A DNA stretch of 64,000 nt, taken from assembly GCF_009789235.1 (NCBI RefSeq), contig NZ_WSTB01000007.1, positions 124,001-188,000 on the forward strand. The letters are read 5' to 3'. Source of the stretch: Flavobacterium hydrocarbonoxydans (GTDB lineage Bacteria > Bacteroidota > Bacteroidia > Flavobacteriales > Flavobacteriaceae). The notes under the pieces are model-generated. The model searched no databases and was not told the DNA's origin. It saw nothing but the letters and a program-made list of their open reading frames with translations. The stretch's first letter is position 1. Each line of letters begins with the position of its first letter. Of the stretch, positions 15,702-24,421 are shown piece by piece. The translations under genes and the position numbers were made by a program.

Positions 15702-18617
15702 TTACTTCAAGCAGCTTTTTAAAATACTAACCGGATGTTGTGCTTCTCTGCTGGTTCCGTCATAAATTTGATGGCGGCAACTTGTTCCTGCTGCGGCGAT
15801 TTTTACATTTTCGGCAGTGGCTCTTACTTTAGGGAACAAAGTATCTTCACCCATTTGCATGCTTACCTGATAATGTTCTTTTTCATATCCAAAAGAACCC
15901 GCCATTCCGCAACAACCTGAATTATAGATTGTCACTACATTGTTGGTTGGTAAATTCAGCATGGCAAAAGTAGCTTCGACAGAACTTAATGATTTTTGGT
16001 AACAATGTCCGTGAATCTTGATTTCTTTCTTTTCTGTTGAAAAAGAATCGGCTGTGATTTTTCCTAATGCAATTTGATTTTTGAAGAATTCTTCAATGGT
16101 AAAAGCGCTTTTTGCAACTTTTTCAGCAGCCATTTTATCATCGGCCAAACGCAAATATTCATCTCTAAAAGTCAATATTGCCGAAGGTTCTATTCCGATT
16201 AAAGGCGTTTCCGCAGAAACTAAACCTGCAAAAATTCCAACATTGATATCTGCAATTTTTTTCGCTTCTTCCAGAAATCCTTTTGATAAATAGGTTCTTC
16301 CGCTTTCTTCGTGATTCACAACCAGAACTTCGTAGCCTAATTTCGTCAGTAATTCAAAAGCATCAATTCCGATGTTTACATCATAATAATTCGTGAATTC
16401 GTCGTTGAACAAATATACTTGACCGTTAGGAAAATTAGCAGTATTTGACTTTTGATTGTCGTACCATTTTCTGAATGTTTTCTTTGCCAATAAAGGAACT
16501 TCACGCTCAGGCGCAATTCCCATCACTTTTTTTACCAAAGACTGGTTCGAAATAAAATTGGTAATCGATGGAAACTTACTTCCCATTTTGTTCAGTTTTG
16601 CATTGTGTGCAAAAACCTTATTTCTAGTCGAAAATCCGTTTGCTTTTTGATATTGATATAAGAATTCGGCTTTTAAAGTTGCCACATCCACATTACTCGG
16701 ACATTCGCTGGCACAAGCTTTACAACTTACACACAACTCAAAAACTTCGTATAATTCTTTCTGATCGAATTTGTTTTCTTTTTCAGAATACGTCAAATAT
16801 TCGCGTAAAGCGTTGGCTCTCGCACGGGTTGTTTCTTTTTCGTTTTTGGTAGCACGATAACTCGGACACATGGCTCCGCCTGCCGATGGCAATTTTCTGC
16901 AATCGCCAGAACCGTTGCATTTTTCGGCAGCACGCAAAATCCCTAAACTGTCTGAGAAGTCCTGATACGTTTTGATATCTGGCTCTACTCTACCCGAAAT
17001 TACACGGTGATTTTCGTCCATTTTTAAAGCGTTTACAATCTTCCCAATGTTCAAAGCCGAATTTGGGTCGAAAGCTAATTTGATTCTTTTCAATAATTCA
17101 TAATTGGTTTCTCCAATCATAAACGGAATAAATTCGCCACGCACAATTCCGTCACCGTGTTCACCACTCAACGAACCTCTGTATTTCTTTACCAAAATCG
17201 CCACATCTGTCGCAATGGTTCTGAATAATTTTAAATCAGACGTTTTCTTTAAATTCAAAACAGGTCGCAAGTGTAATTCACCTGCTCCAGCGTGTGCATA
17301 ATAAATCGCTTCCTGACCGTGACGCAACATCATAGCCGAAAATTCGGCAATATAATTAGGTAAATCACTTAATTCAACGGCTGTATCTTCAATAGAATCG
17401 GCAGCTTTATCATCACCTACAATGCTTCCTAAAAGTCCAAGACCCGCTTTACGAAGTTCATTAACTTTATCAATATCAGCTCCGTAAATTTTTACCAGAG
17501 CATAACCAAAATTGTTTTTTTCTAAATCAGCGATTAAAGCATTCGCCTGATTTTCGGCATCTTCCGGATTATGAGAAGCTACTTCAAACATCATAATTGC
17601 CTTTGGTTCACCCACCAAAAAAAATCTGTTTTTAGATTGTTCGCGATTGGTTTTGGTACAGTCCAGAATTGTATCGTCAATCATTTCAGCCGTGTACAAA
17701 TGATGTTTCATCGCTACCACAACCGATTCGAGCGATTCCTGAATACTGTGAAAATGCGCTACCACCATCACATTATGCTTAGGCTGCAAATCATCAACTT
17801 TTAGGGTAACTTCTGTTGTAAAAGCTAGCGTACCCTCACTTCCACACAGCAATTTTCCTAAATTTATGGTGGGTTCGTTTCCTCCAAATAAATCTGATTT
17901 TAACAAAATATCAACCGCATAACCTGTGTTACGACGGTGAATTTCGGGTTTTGGAAACTCTTTTATAATTTCATCCTGAGTCGCTTTATCCGAAAGCTCT
18001 TCGTAAATGCTTTTGTAAATTTTATTTTCTAAAGTATCACCTTTTATTTTTTCGATAAATTCAGCCGAAGTCAACTCGTTAAAAACAACTTCAGAACCAT
18101 CACTCAAAATGGCTTTTATTTCGACAATTTTATCGCGGGTTACCCCATAACGAATCGAAGTTGTTCCAGAAGAATTGTTTCCGACCATTCCGCCAATCAT
18201 ACAACGATTAGATGTTGAAGTATTTGGTCCAAAAAAAACGCCGTGAGGTTTTAAGAATAAATTCAGCTCATCGCGAATGACTCCGGGTTGAACCGTAACC
18301 GTTTTTTTTATTGGGTCGAAAGCAAGAATTTTGGTGAAGTTTTTTGAAACATCAACCACGATTCCGTCACCAACAGTTTGTCCGGCCAAAGAAGTTCCGG
18401 CTGTTCTTGGTGTGACAGAAATATTGTGTTTTGCCGCAAACTGAATCAGTTTACTAATATCTTCGTTGGTTTTAGGAATAGCAACTGCTTTGGGTTTTAT
18501 TCTATACACCGAAGCATCTGTAGAATAAAGTGTTTTATGAAGATCATCGTATAAAAGTGTTCCTTCTAACGACTCTGATAATTGCTGTAACTCTTTATTT
18601 ATTGACATTATATCCAA
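15702..18617 (-). CDS. FAD-binding and 4Fe-4S oxidoreductase (D-2-hydroxyacid dehydrogenase, YdiJ/GlcD-GlpC type)
   Basis: Protein of 971 residues joining two enzymes that are separate in other systems. The N-terminal half is a PCMH-type FAD domain (PRTAGTSLAGQTVGDGIVVDV, about 75-95; NNSSGTTSIRYG) with an FAD-linked oxidase C-terminal domain (HAGAGELHLRP, GEHGDGIVRGEF). The second half has ferredoxin-like cysteines CVSCKACASECP and a GlpC-like CCG motif in SGCCGMAGSFGYE. Relatives oxidise D-lactate or D-2-hydroxyglutarate and pass electrons to the membrane. Substrate is uncertain. An internal ATG at 18608 (MSINKEL) may be the true start. The protein is probably membrane-associated, with no signal peptide. 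Confidence 0.88.
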   Translation of the reverse strand: MDIMSINKELQQLSESLEGTLLYDDLHKTLYSTDASVYRIKPKAVAIPKTNEDISKLIQFAAKHNISVTPRTAGTSLAGQTVGDGIVVDVSKNFTKILAFDPIKKTVTVQPGVIRDELNLFLKPHGVFFGPNTSTSNRCMIGGMVGNNSSGTTSIRYGVTRDKIVEIKAILSDGSEVVFNELTSAEFIEKIKGDTLENKIYKSIYEELSDKATQDEIIKEFPKPEIHRRNTGYAVDILLKSDLFGGNEPTINLGKLLCGSEGTLAFTTEVTLKVDDLQPKHNVMVVAHFHSIQESLESVVVAMKHHLYTAEMIDDTILDCTKTNREQSKNRFFLVGEPKAIMMFEVASHNPEDAENQANALIADLEKNNFGYALVKIYGADIDKVNELRKAGLGLLGSIVGDDKAADSIEDTAVELSDLPNYIAEFSAMMLRHGQEAIYYAHAGAGELHLRPVLNLKKTSDLKLFRTIATDVAILVKKYRGSLSGEHGDGIVRGEFIPFMIGETNYELLKRIKLAFDPNSALNIGKIVNALKMDENHRVISGRVEPDIKTYQDFSDSLGILRAAEKCNGSGDCRKLPSAGGAMCPSYRATKNEKETTRARANALREYLTYSEKENKFDQKELYEVFELCVSCKACASECPSNVDVATLKAEFLYQYQKANGFSTRNKVFAHNAKLNKMGSKFPSITNFISNQSLVKKVMGIAPEREVPLLAKKTFRKWYDNQKSNTANFPNGQVYLFNDEFTNYYDVNIGIDAFELLTKLGYEVLVVNHEESGRTYLSKGFLEEAKKIADINVGIFAGLVSAETPLIGIEPSAILTFRDEYLRLADDKMAAEKVAKSAFTIEEFFKNQIALGKITADSFSTEKKEIKIHGHCYQKSLSSVEATFAMLNLPTNNVVTIYNSGCCGMAGSFGYEKEHYQVSMQMGEDTLFPKVRATAENVKIAAAGTSCRHQIYDGTSREAQHPVSILKSCLK

Positions 18618-18659
18618 AATTTATTACCTAAAACTGATTCTATACTTTTATTGAGATTA

Positions 18660-18667
18660 CAAAAATA
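18660..18667 (-). promoter_or_regulatory. -7 promoter box for the FAD/Fe-S gene
   Basis: Minus-strand TATTTTTG, about 43 bases before the start codon. Confidence 0.45.
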
Positions 18668-18815
18668 CTGTAATTTCAATTGTTATCTAATTCATTAAAT
18701 GTAATTATTAAAAATTGTTCTGTATCGATTTTTACTCCGTCCCAAAACTTCAGGACGAAATAAAAAATACTTTAACTAACAAGTTTATATACTTATTTTA
18801 CACAAAAATGTTACG

Positions 18816-18904
18816 GAATTTTTAGCCACAGATTTTTAGGATTAGAATGATTTCTCCTCTTTTTATCCTTGCCGTAAAACTTTGCAATCTTTGCGGTAAA
18901 TTTG
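18816..18904 (-). repeat. CGCAAAG-family intergenic repeat, inverted copy
   Basis: On the minus strand it reads ACCGCAAAGATTGCAAAG through AATCATTCTAATCC to CTGTGGCTAAAAATTCC, matching the 98-base units at 14418-14613 but lacking their central palindrome. Confidence 0.7.
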
Positions 18905-18924
18905 AGAACTACACTTTTTTTATA

Positions 18925-20841
18925 TTAAAAAAAATAACGTTTAAATGCTTCCATTGCAGCATATTTTGTCAGACCTAAATCCCTAAATCTGTTTGCTGTT
19001 GTTTTGTTACGATCTTCTGCACGAACCCAAAATTCTCTTGAATCGTCTCCCTGAAACATTACACCATCTTTTTGAGATTGGTGGTAGAAAATCGCAGTTC
19101 TTTTTCTCAAAACCTGATCCGGACTCATCGGAACTGCCATTTCGATGTCGTGAATATCCCATTCGTGCCAAGCGCCACGGTACAACCAAACCCAGCAATC
19201 CTTCATATAAGACAGAACTTTCATTTTTTCTAAAGCCGCAAACAAAGCATCTAAACATACTTTATGCGTTCCGTGTGGATCTGCCAGATCTCCTGCAGCG
19301 TAGATTTGATGTGGTCTAACTTTATCAATACAATCAATCATAATTTCGATATCTGCATTCGAGAGTGCATTCTTTTTTATCGCTCCAGTTTCGTAGAAAG
19401 GCAAATTCAGAAAGTGAATGTTTTCGTCCGGAACATTAAAATAACGTGTTGCGCCTAAAGATTCTTTCTGACGAATTAATCCTTTTAATTTTCGAAGTTC
19501 CTGAATATCGGGAACGTTCTTGTTTCCTGATTGTATAAATTCGATGATTTTTTGGTAATAGTCACTTTCTGGGTTTATTTCTAATCCCATTTCGGCAAAT
19601 TTTAAAGCTTCATCGTTAGAAACGGCAATATTTCCAGAAGTCTGATAGGCGATATGCACTTCGTGTCCTTGCGAAACCAAACGGTCGAAAGTTCCTCCCA
19701 TCGAGATCACATCGTCATCAGGGTGCGGGCTAAAAATAATGACACGTTTCTTTTCCGGAGTCGAACGTTCCGGACGCTTTTCAGAGTCAGAATTAGGTTT
19801 TCCTCCTGGCCAGCCCGTAATTGTTCGTTGCAATTTATTGAAAACACGAATGTTTAGTTCATAAGCCGATTCATCATTTTCGATCAAACTTCCCATTCCG
19901 TGTTCGTGATAATCTTTGTCTGCAAGCTCCAATATTGTTTTCGAAGTTTTCTGGCAAAGCCAAAATATCGCTTTATTAGTCAGATCCTCATTCCATTCAC
20001 AATTATCAACCAGCCAGGGCGTGTTGATTCTCGTTAATTGAGAAGAAGCTTCCGTATCTAAAATAATAGTAGTTGCGTTGTGTTGCTGAAGGTATGTAGC
20101 TGGTTTTTTCGAAGTAATTTCTCCTTCAATAGTCTCTTTTACGATTTCTGATTTATTTTGACCCCAAGCCAAAAGCACAATTCTTTTTGCATCAAAAATG
20201 GTAGAAATTCCCATGGTGATGGCTTTTTTCGGAACATTATCAATTCCAAGAAAAGAACTGGCAGCATCGGCACGGGTAATGTAATCTAAAGTTACCATTC
20301 TGGTACTGGAATTGAAGTGCGAACCCGGCTCATTAAACCCAATATGTCCCGTTCTTCCAATACCTAATAACTGGAAGTCAATCCCTCCTAAATTCTTAAT
20401 TTTTTCTTCGTATTCATTGCAGAAAACCGCACTTTCTTCAATTGTTAAATTTCCCTTTGGAATATTTACATTCTCCGGTAAAATATCAATGTGATTGAAT
20501 AAATATTCGTGCATAAAATAATAGTAACTCTGATAATTATCCGGATCCATTTGATAATATTCATCCAAATTAAAAGTTACCACATTCTTGAAACTTAAAC
20601 TTTCCTCTTCGTGTAACCGAATTAGCTCGTCATACACTTTTATAGGCGAAGAGCCTGTAGCAAGACCCAAAACAAAGGTTTTATTGTTTTTTTGCTTCTC
20701 TTTAATCAAAGTAGCGATTTCATTTGCAACTGCTATTGAACCCGCATTGGAGCTTTCAAAAATTACATTGTGAATTTTTTCAAATCTTGAATTCTCAAAC
20801 TTTCCTGGTTTATGGTACAAAGTAGAGGTACTAACATTCAT
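18925..20841 (-). CDS. nagB: Glucosamine-6-phosphate deaminase fused to a PIG-L-type deacetylase domain
   Basis: Protein of 638 residues. The N-terminal part (about 1-310) is NagB: LGLATGSSPIKVYDEL, FNLDEYYQMDPDNYQSYYYF and LGIGRTGHIGFNEPGS, the ring-opening active site. The C-terminal part (about 370-600) is a PIG-L/LmbE-like domain with the zinc motif SPHPDDD near residue 373 and a later DPHGTHK. NagB turns glucosamine 6-phosphate into fructose 6-phosphate and ammonia. The attached domain could deacetylate the N-acetyl form, which would make the protein bifunctional; this is inferred. The fused form is typical of Bacteroidota. It is divergent from susC of a peptidoglycan-type locus and probably co-regulated with it. 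Confidence 0.93.
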   Translation of the reverse strand: MNVSTSTLYHKPGKFENSRFEKIHNVIFESSNAGSIAVANEIATLIKEKQKNNKTFVLGLATGSSPIKVYDELIRLHEEESLSFKNVVTFNLDEYYQMDPDNYQSYYYFMHEYLFNHIDILPENVNIPKGNLTIEESAVFCNEYEEKIKNLGGIDFQLLGIGRTGHIGFNEPGSHFNSSTRMVTLDYITRADAASSFLGIDNVPKKAITMGISTIFDAKRIVLLAWGQNKSEIVKETIEGEITSKKPATYLQQHNATTIILDTEASSQLTRINTPWLVDNCEWNEDLTNKAIFWLCQKTSKTILELADKDYHEHGMGSLIENDESAYELNIRVFNKLQRTITGWPGGKPNSDSEKRPERSTPEKKRVIIFSPHPDDDVISMGGTFDRLVSQGHEVHIAYQTSGNIAVSNDEALKFAEMGLEINPESDYYQKIIEFIQSGNKNVPDIQELRKLKGLIRQKESLGATRYFNVPDENIHFLNLPFYETGAIKKNALSNADIEIMIDCIDKVRPHQIYAAGDLADPHGTHKVCLDALFAALEKMKVLSYMKDCWVWLYRGAWHEWDIHDIEMAVPMSPDQVLRKRTAIFYHQSQKDGVMFQGDDSREFWVRAEDRNKTTANRFRDLGLTKYAAMEAFKRYFF

Positions 20842-20869
20842 GATATTCTTAATTTATTGAGTTAGTCGA

Positions 20870-20877
20870 CAAATATA
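20870..20877 (-). promoter_or_regulatory. -7 promoter box for nagB
   Basis: Minus-strand TATATTTG, 28 bases before the ATG. Confidence 0.55.
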
Positions 20878-20892
20878 ATAGATTTTGATTAA

Positions 20893-21080
20893 TTAAACGC
20901 ATTTATTTGCATATTTTAACTTAATTTAAGCTAAATAACGCATAATAACGTATTTAATTATGTCGATTTGAGGTATAGCCTAAATTTTAACATATATAAT
21001 TTATTTCTTATTTTTTTAATGCGCTATTTTGCGTTATTTGATATTTTATTTAAAAAAATTGCATAAAATCGCATTTTGTT
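20893..21080. promoter_or_regulatory. Cluster of four ACGCA/TGCGT operator-like sites between nagB and susC
   Basis: Sites are TAAACGCATTTATTTGCAT (20894-20912), AAATAACGCATAATAACG (20933-20950), the inverted TGCGCTATTTTGCGTTATTT (21020-21039) and TTGCATAAAATCGCATTTTG (21059-21078). Sites two and three are near-inverse copies of each other. Their position between divergent promoters suggests one regulator controlling both nagB and susCD, perhaps sensing an amino sugar. The regulator itself is not in the window. Confidence 0.5.
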
Positions 21081-21091
21081 AAAATAATATA

Positions 21092-21099
21092 TATATTTG
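21092..21099 (+). promoter_or_regulatory. -7 promoter box for susC
   Basis: TATATTTG, 29 bases before the susC ATG and 13 bases after the last operator-like site. Confidence 0.55.
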
Positions 21100-21128
21100 C
21101 CACATAACCATGAAAAACTAACATAATT

Positions 21129-24100
21129 ATGAAAAAAAATTTCCTATTTTCATTGTTGTTTTTAGTAGTACAACTAACATTTGCACAGACAAAAACAATT
21201 ACTGGAACTGTTAAAAACAAAGCCGATGGTATTCCGATACCTGGAGTTACAATTCTTATTAAAGGAACTAAAACCAGTACCGTTACAGATTTTGACGGTA
21301 AGTATTCAATTAATGCGAATACAGATGATGTGCTTAGCTTTAGCTATGTAGGATATGAAACTAAAGATGTGAGAGCTGGTGATGCAACCAACGTGGATCT
21401 GGCAGAAGCTACATCAAAACTAGACGAAGTTGTCGTTGTGGGTTTCTCATCTCAAAAGAAAGCTAATTTAACCGGTGCGGTTGCTAAAGTAGATGTTAAA
21501 AAAGCTTTAGGAAGTATTCCTATTACAGATATCACAAGAGGTTTACAAGGAACTACGCCTGGTCTTAATATTTCTTTTGATTCTGGTAATATAGGTAAAT
21601 CATCAAGTGTTAATATTCGTGGAGCCGGGACAATTGTAAATGGAGTTGCTTCAGGGTCACCACTTGTTTTAATTGATGGTGTTCCTGGAGATTTGTCATT
21701 ACTAAATGCAGAAGATGTAGAATCAATGTCTGTACTTAAAGACGCTGCTTCCGCTTCTATTTATGGAGCACGTGCTGCATTTGGAGTAATATTAATTACA
21801 ACTAAAAATGGTAAAAATTCCAAAGGCAAAGTAAGATTCTCTTACAGTAATAATATAGGCTGGAGTAATCCTATCTCTTTGGTTGAATTTAATGACCCAA
21901 CAGTAGAGCTTCCGGTTATGATACAGGCACAAGACAGAGCTGGAAATGCAAATCCGGAGTCTTTTGGTATGAACTATAAAACATTATTGCCTAGAATCAT
22001 TGAGTGGAAAGAAAAATATGGTTCTACAAGAAGTAGTAATGACAAAAATATGATTTTAGGAGAAGATTTTGACGTGATTGGTGGAAGAGAATACTTTTTC
22101 AGAATTTGGGATCCGCATGCAGAAATGTTAAAAAAGAATGCAATACAAACACTTCACAATTTATCTGCTCAAGGTTCTTTAGGTGAAAAAAGTTCTTTTA
22201 TTGCATCTTTAAGCCTTGCTAATCAAGAAGGTGTTATGAAAATTAACAACGAAACTAATCAAAGAATCAATCTTAATCTTGGATTTACAACACAGTTAGC
22301 AAGCTGGCTTACGGGAGATTTTAAAGTATTAGGATCTTTCCAGGAATATAACTCTCCTTTCAACTACTACAACAGTGGTCTTGATACTGCTGGTAACGGT
22401 TATTTTGGTTACTATATGCGTTGGGGTTCTTACTTTCCTTATGGTACTTATAATGGTACTTACTTCAGACATGCGCCAGGTTATATGGCCAATGCTTCTC
22501 AAAATGAAAGTAAGTCAAATGACATCAGGCTAAGCGGAAAACTTACTGCTCAAATTACAAAAGACTTCAATATAATTGGGGAATATAGTGTAAATAATAA
22601 TTTTTCAAGTCTAAAGCAAAACGGTGGTCAGGTGCCTCTTTGGGACTGGTGGTCGGGTGCAGCTGACTTAGTTGCAGGAAAACCTACATCAATGGAAACG
22701 GCAAATGATTTTGTTGCACAAACTAAATCATCTTATATTAGAAATGTAGCAAATATCTATGCCAATTACACCAAAAGATTAGGCGAAAACCATAACTTTA
22801 AAGTATTGGGTGGTTTGAACTCAGAATGGTATGATTTTGAAAGAACCTATGCTCGTAGAAACACCCTTTTGGATAAAAACAAACCAGAGTTTAATTTAGC
22901 TATTGGTGATCAATTTACTTCACCTCTTTCTTCTAATGCGATTTTAAACCCAGGTTTATCAAGATACGCAATTGCTGGATTTTTTGCACGTGTGAATTAT
23001 GATTACAAAGGAAAATATCTATTAGAAGTAAATGGGCGTTATGATGGTTCATCAAAATTCCCAACTGATGAACAATGGGGATTCTTCCCTTCTGCTTCTG
23101 TTGGATATAGAATTTCGGAAGAAGGTTTCATGGAAAGTACAAGAAACTGGTTAAATGATTTGAAAATCCGTGGATCTATCGGTTCTATCGGAAATCAAAA
23201 TATTGCTGCCAATGCCTTTTTACCAACTATGTCTAACTCTAATCCTTTTTGGGTAGGTAGTGGTGTAACTGTACCACCTTCTGTAAATCAACCATCAAAT
23301 GTTGATCCTGATTTAACTTGGGAAAAAGTAACTACTCAGGATATTGGTATCGATATTCGTGTATTAGATATGTTAGGTTTGTCTTTTGATTATTATCAAC
23401 GTGATACTAAAGGAATGTTAGCTCCAGGTAAAACACTTCCGGGTTCATTTGGTCAGGCTGCTGCCAGTACAAACTCAGGAAATTTAAGAACTACTGGTTG
23501 GGAACTAGCGCTTAACTTTAATAAACAAATAAACAAAAACATAAGTGTTTATGCAGATCTTACCCTTTCAGACAATACTACAGAAGTAACAGAATGGAAC
23601 AACTCTTCTAAACTTTTGGGATCTTTTTATGCAGGTCAAAAATTGGGTGAAATCTGGGGATTAGAAACAGACCGATTAATTCAATCTACAGATCAAATTG
23701 ACGCAACAGGATTAATAATAAATGGTGTTGATTATAAAAATATAAGATCAGGAGTTTTTAAATATGGTGCGGGAGATGTAATGTACAAAGACTTAAACGG
23801 AGATGGAGTAATTTCAAGAGGAGATGGAACAGCTGCTAATCCAGGAGATTTAAAAGTTATTGGTAACACAACTCCACGTTACCAATATGGAGTTCGCTTA
23901 GGGGGTGCTTTATACGGATTTGATATTGATGCTTTCTTTCAGGGAGTTGGTAAACGTGAATACTGGACGACTTCTGACTTAGTATTGCCATTCTACAACA
24001 GAACAGATGCTATGTATGAGAACATGAATGACTACTGGACACCAACAAATACTGAGGCGCATTATCCTAATCCATATGTTGGACATGCTGCTAATGCTTT

Positions 24101-24389
24101 TGGAGCTTATGCACCTGGATCAAATAATTTTGTTGCGCAATCACGTTATTTATTAGACATGTCTTATTTACGTTTAAAATCTGTAACTCTTGGATATACT
24201 TTACCTAAAAGTCTTGCCCAAAAAATCGGAATGGATAAAATTAGACCTTACGTTTCTGGCTTAAACTTGGCAACCTGGAAAAGCAGTAAATTGCCAGTAG
24301 ATCCTGAAATTAATGAAACTGAAGCAGTATGGGGAAGAACTTTCCCTTATTCTAAAACATGGTCAGTTGGTATTCAACTTGCGTTTTAA
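21129..24389 (+). CDS. SusC/RagA-type TonB-linked outer-membrane transporter
   Basis: Protein of 1086 residues. The signal peptide ends near LTFAQT, followed by a carboxypeptidase-regulatory-like beta domain (about 22-100, TVKNKADGIPIPGVTILIKG...GKYSINA). The TonB-box-like LDEVVVVGFSSQKKANLTGA leads into a plug domain (VNIRGAGT, VLKDAASASIYGARAAFGVI) and then a large beta-barrel ending in aromatic WSVGIQLAF. It works with the SusD lipoprotein downstream to import large ligands across the outer membrane, powered by TonB. Neighbouring NamZ, NagZ-like and NagB enzymes make peptidoglycan fragments the likely ligand rather than starch. Confidence 0.95.
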   Translation: MKKNFLFSLLFLVVQLTFAQTKTITGTVKNKADGIPIPGVTILIKGTKTSTVTDFDGKYSINANTDDVLSFSYVGYETKDVRAGDATNVDLAEATSKLDEVVVVGFSSQKKANLTGAVAKVDVKKALGSIPITDITRGLQGTTPGLNISFDSGNIGKSSSVNIRGAGTIVNGVASGSPLVLIDGVPGDLSLLNAEDVESMSVLKDAASASIYGARAAFGVILITTKNGKNSKGKVRFSYSNNIGWSNPISLVEFNDPTVELPVMIQAQDRAGNANPESFGMNYKTLLPRIIEWKEKYGSTRSSNDKNMILGEDFDVIGGREYFFRIWDPHAEMLKKNAIQTLHNLSAQGSLGEKSSFIASLSLANQEGVMKINNETNQRINLNLGFTTQLASWLTGDFKVLGSFQEYNSPFNYYNSGLDTAGNGYFGYYMRWGSYFPYGTYNGTYFRHAPGYMANASQNESKSNDIRLSGKLTAQITKDFNIIGEYSVNNNFSSLKQNGGQVPLWDWWSGAADLVAGKPTSMETANDFVAQTKSSYIRNVANIYANYTKRLGENHNFKVLGGLNSEWYDFERTYARRNTLLDKNKPEFNLAIGDQFTSPLSSNAILNPGLSRYAIAGFFARVNYDYKGKYLLEVNGRYDGSSKFPTDEQWGFFPSASVGYRISEEGFMESTRNWLNDLKIRGSIGSIGNQNIAANAFLPTMSNSNPFWVGSGVTVPPSVNQPSNVDPDLTWEKVTTQDIGIDIRVLDMLGLSFDYYQRDTKGMLAPGKTLPGSFGQAAASTNSGNLRTTGWELALNFNKQINKNISVYADLTLSDNTTEVTEWNNSSKLLGSFYAGQKLGEIWGLETDRLIQSTDQIDATGLIINGVDYKNIRSGVFKYGAGDVMYKDLNGDGVISRGDGTAANPGDLKVIGNTTPRYQYGVRLGGALYGFDIDAFFQGVGKREYWTTSDLVLPFYNRTDAMYENMNDYWTPTNTEAHYPNPYVGHAANAFGAYAPGSNNFVAQSRYLLDMSYLRLKSVTLGYTLPKSLAQKIGMDKIRPYVSGLNLATWKSSKLPVDPEINETEAVWGRTFPYSKTWSVGIQLAF

Positions 24390-24421
24390 AAAATGTATTT
24401 AAAAATTAAAAATTAATTAAA

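Noticed and set aside
18993..19319. Plus-strand open frame of 108 codons inside nagB
   Set aside because: It is antisense to the conserved PIG-L domain of nagB and has no family resemblance.
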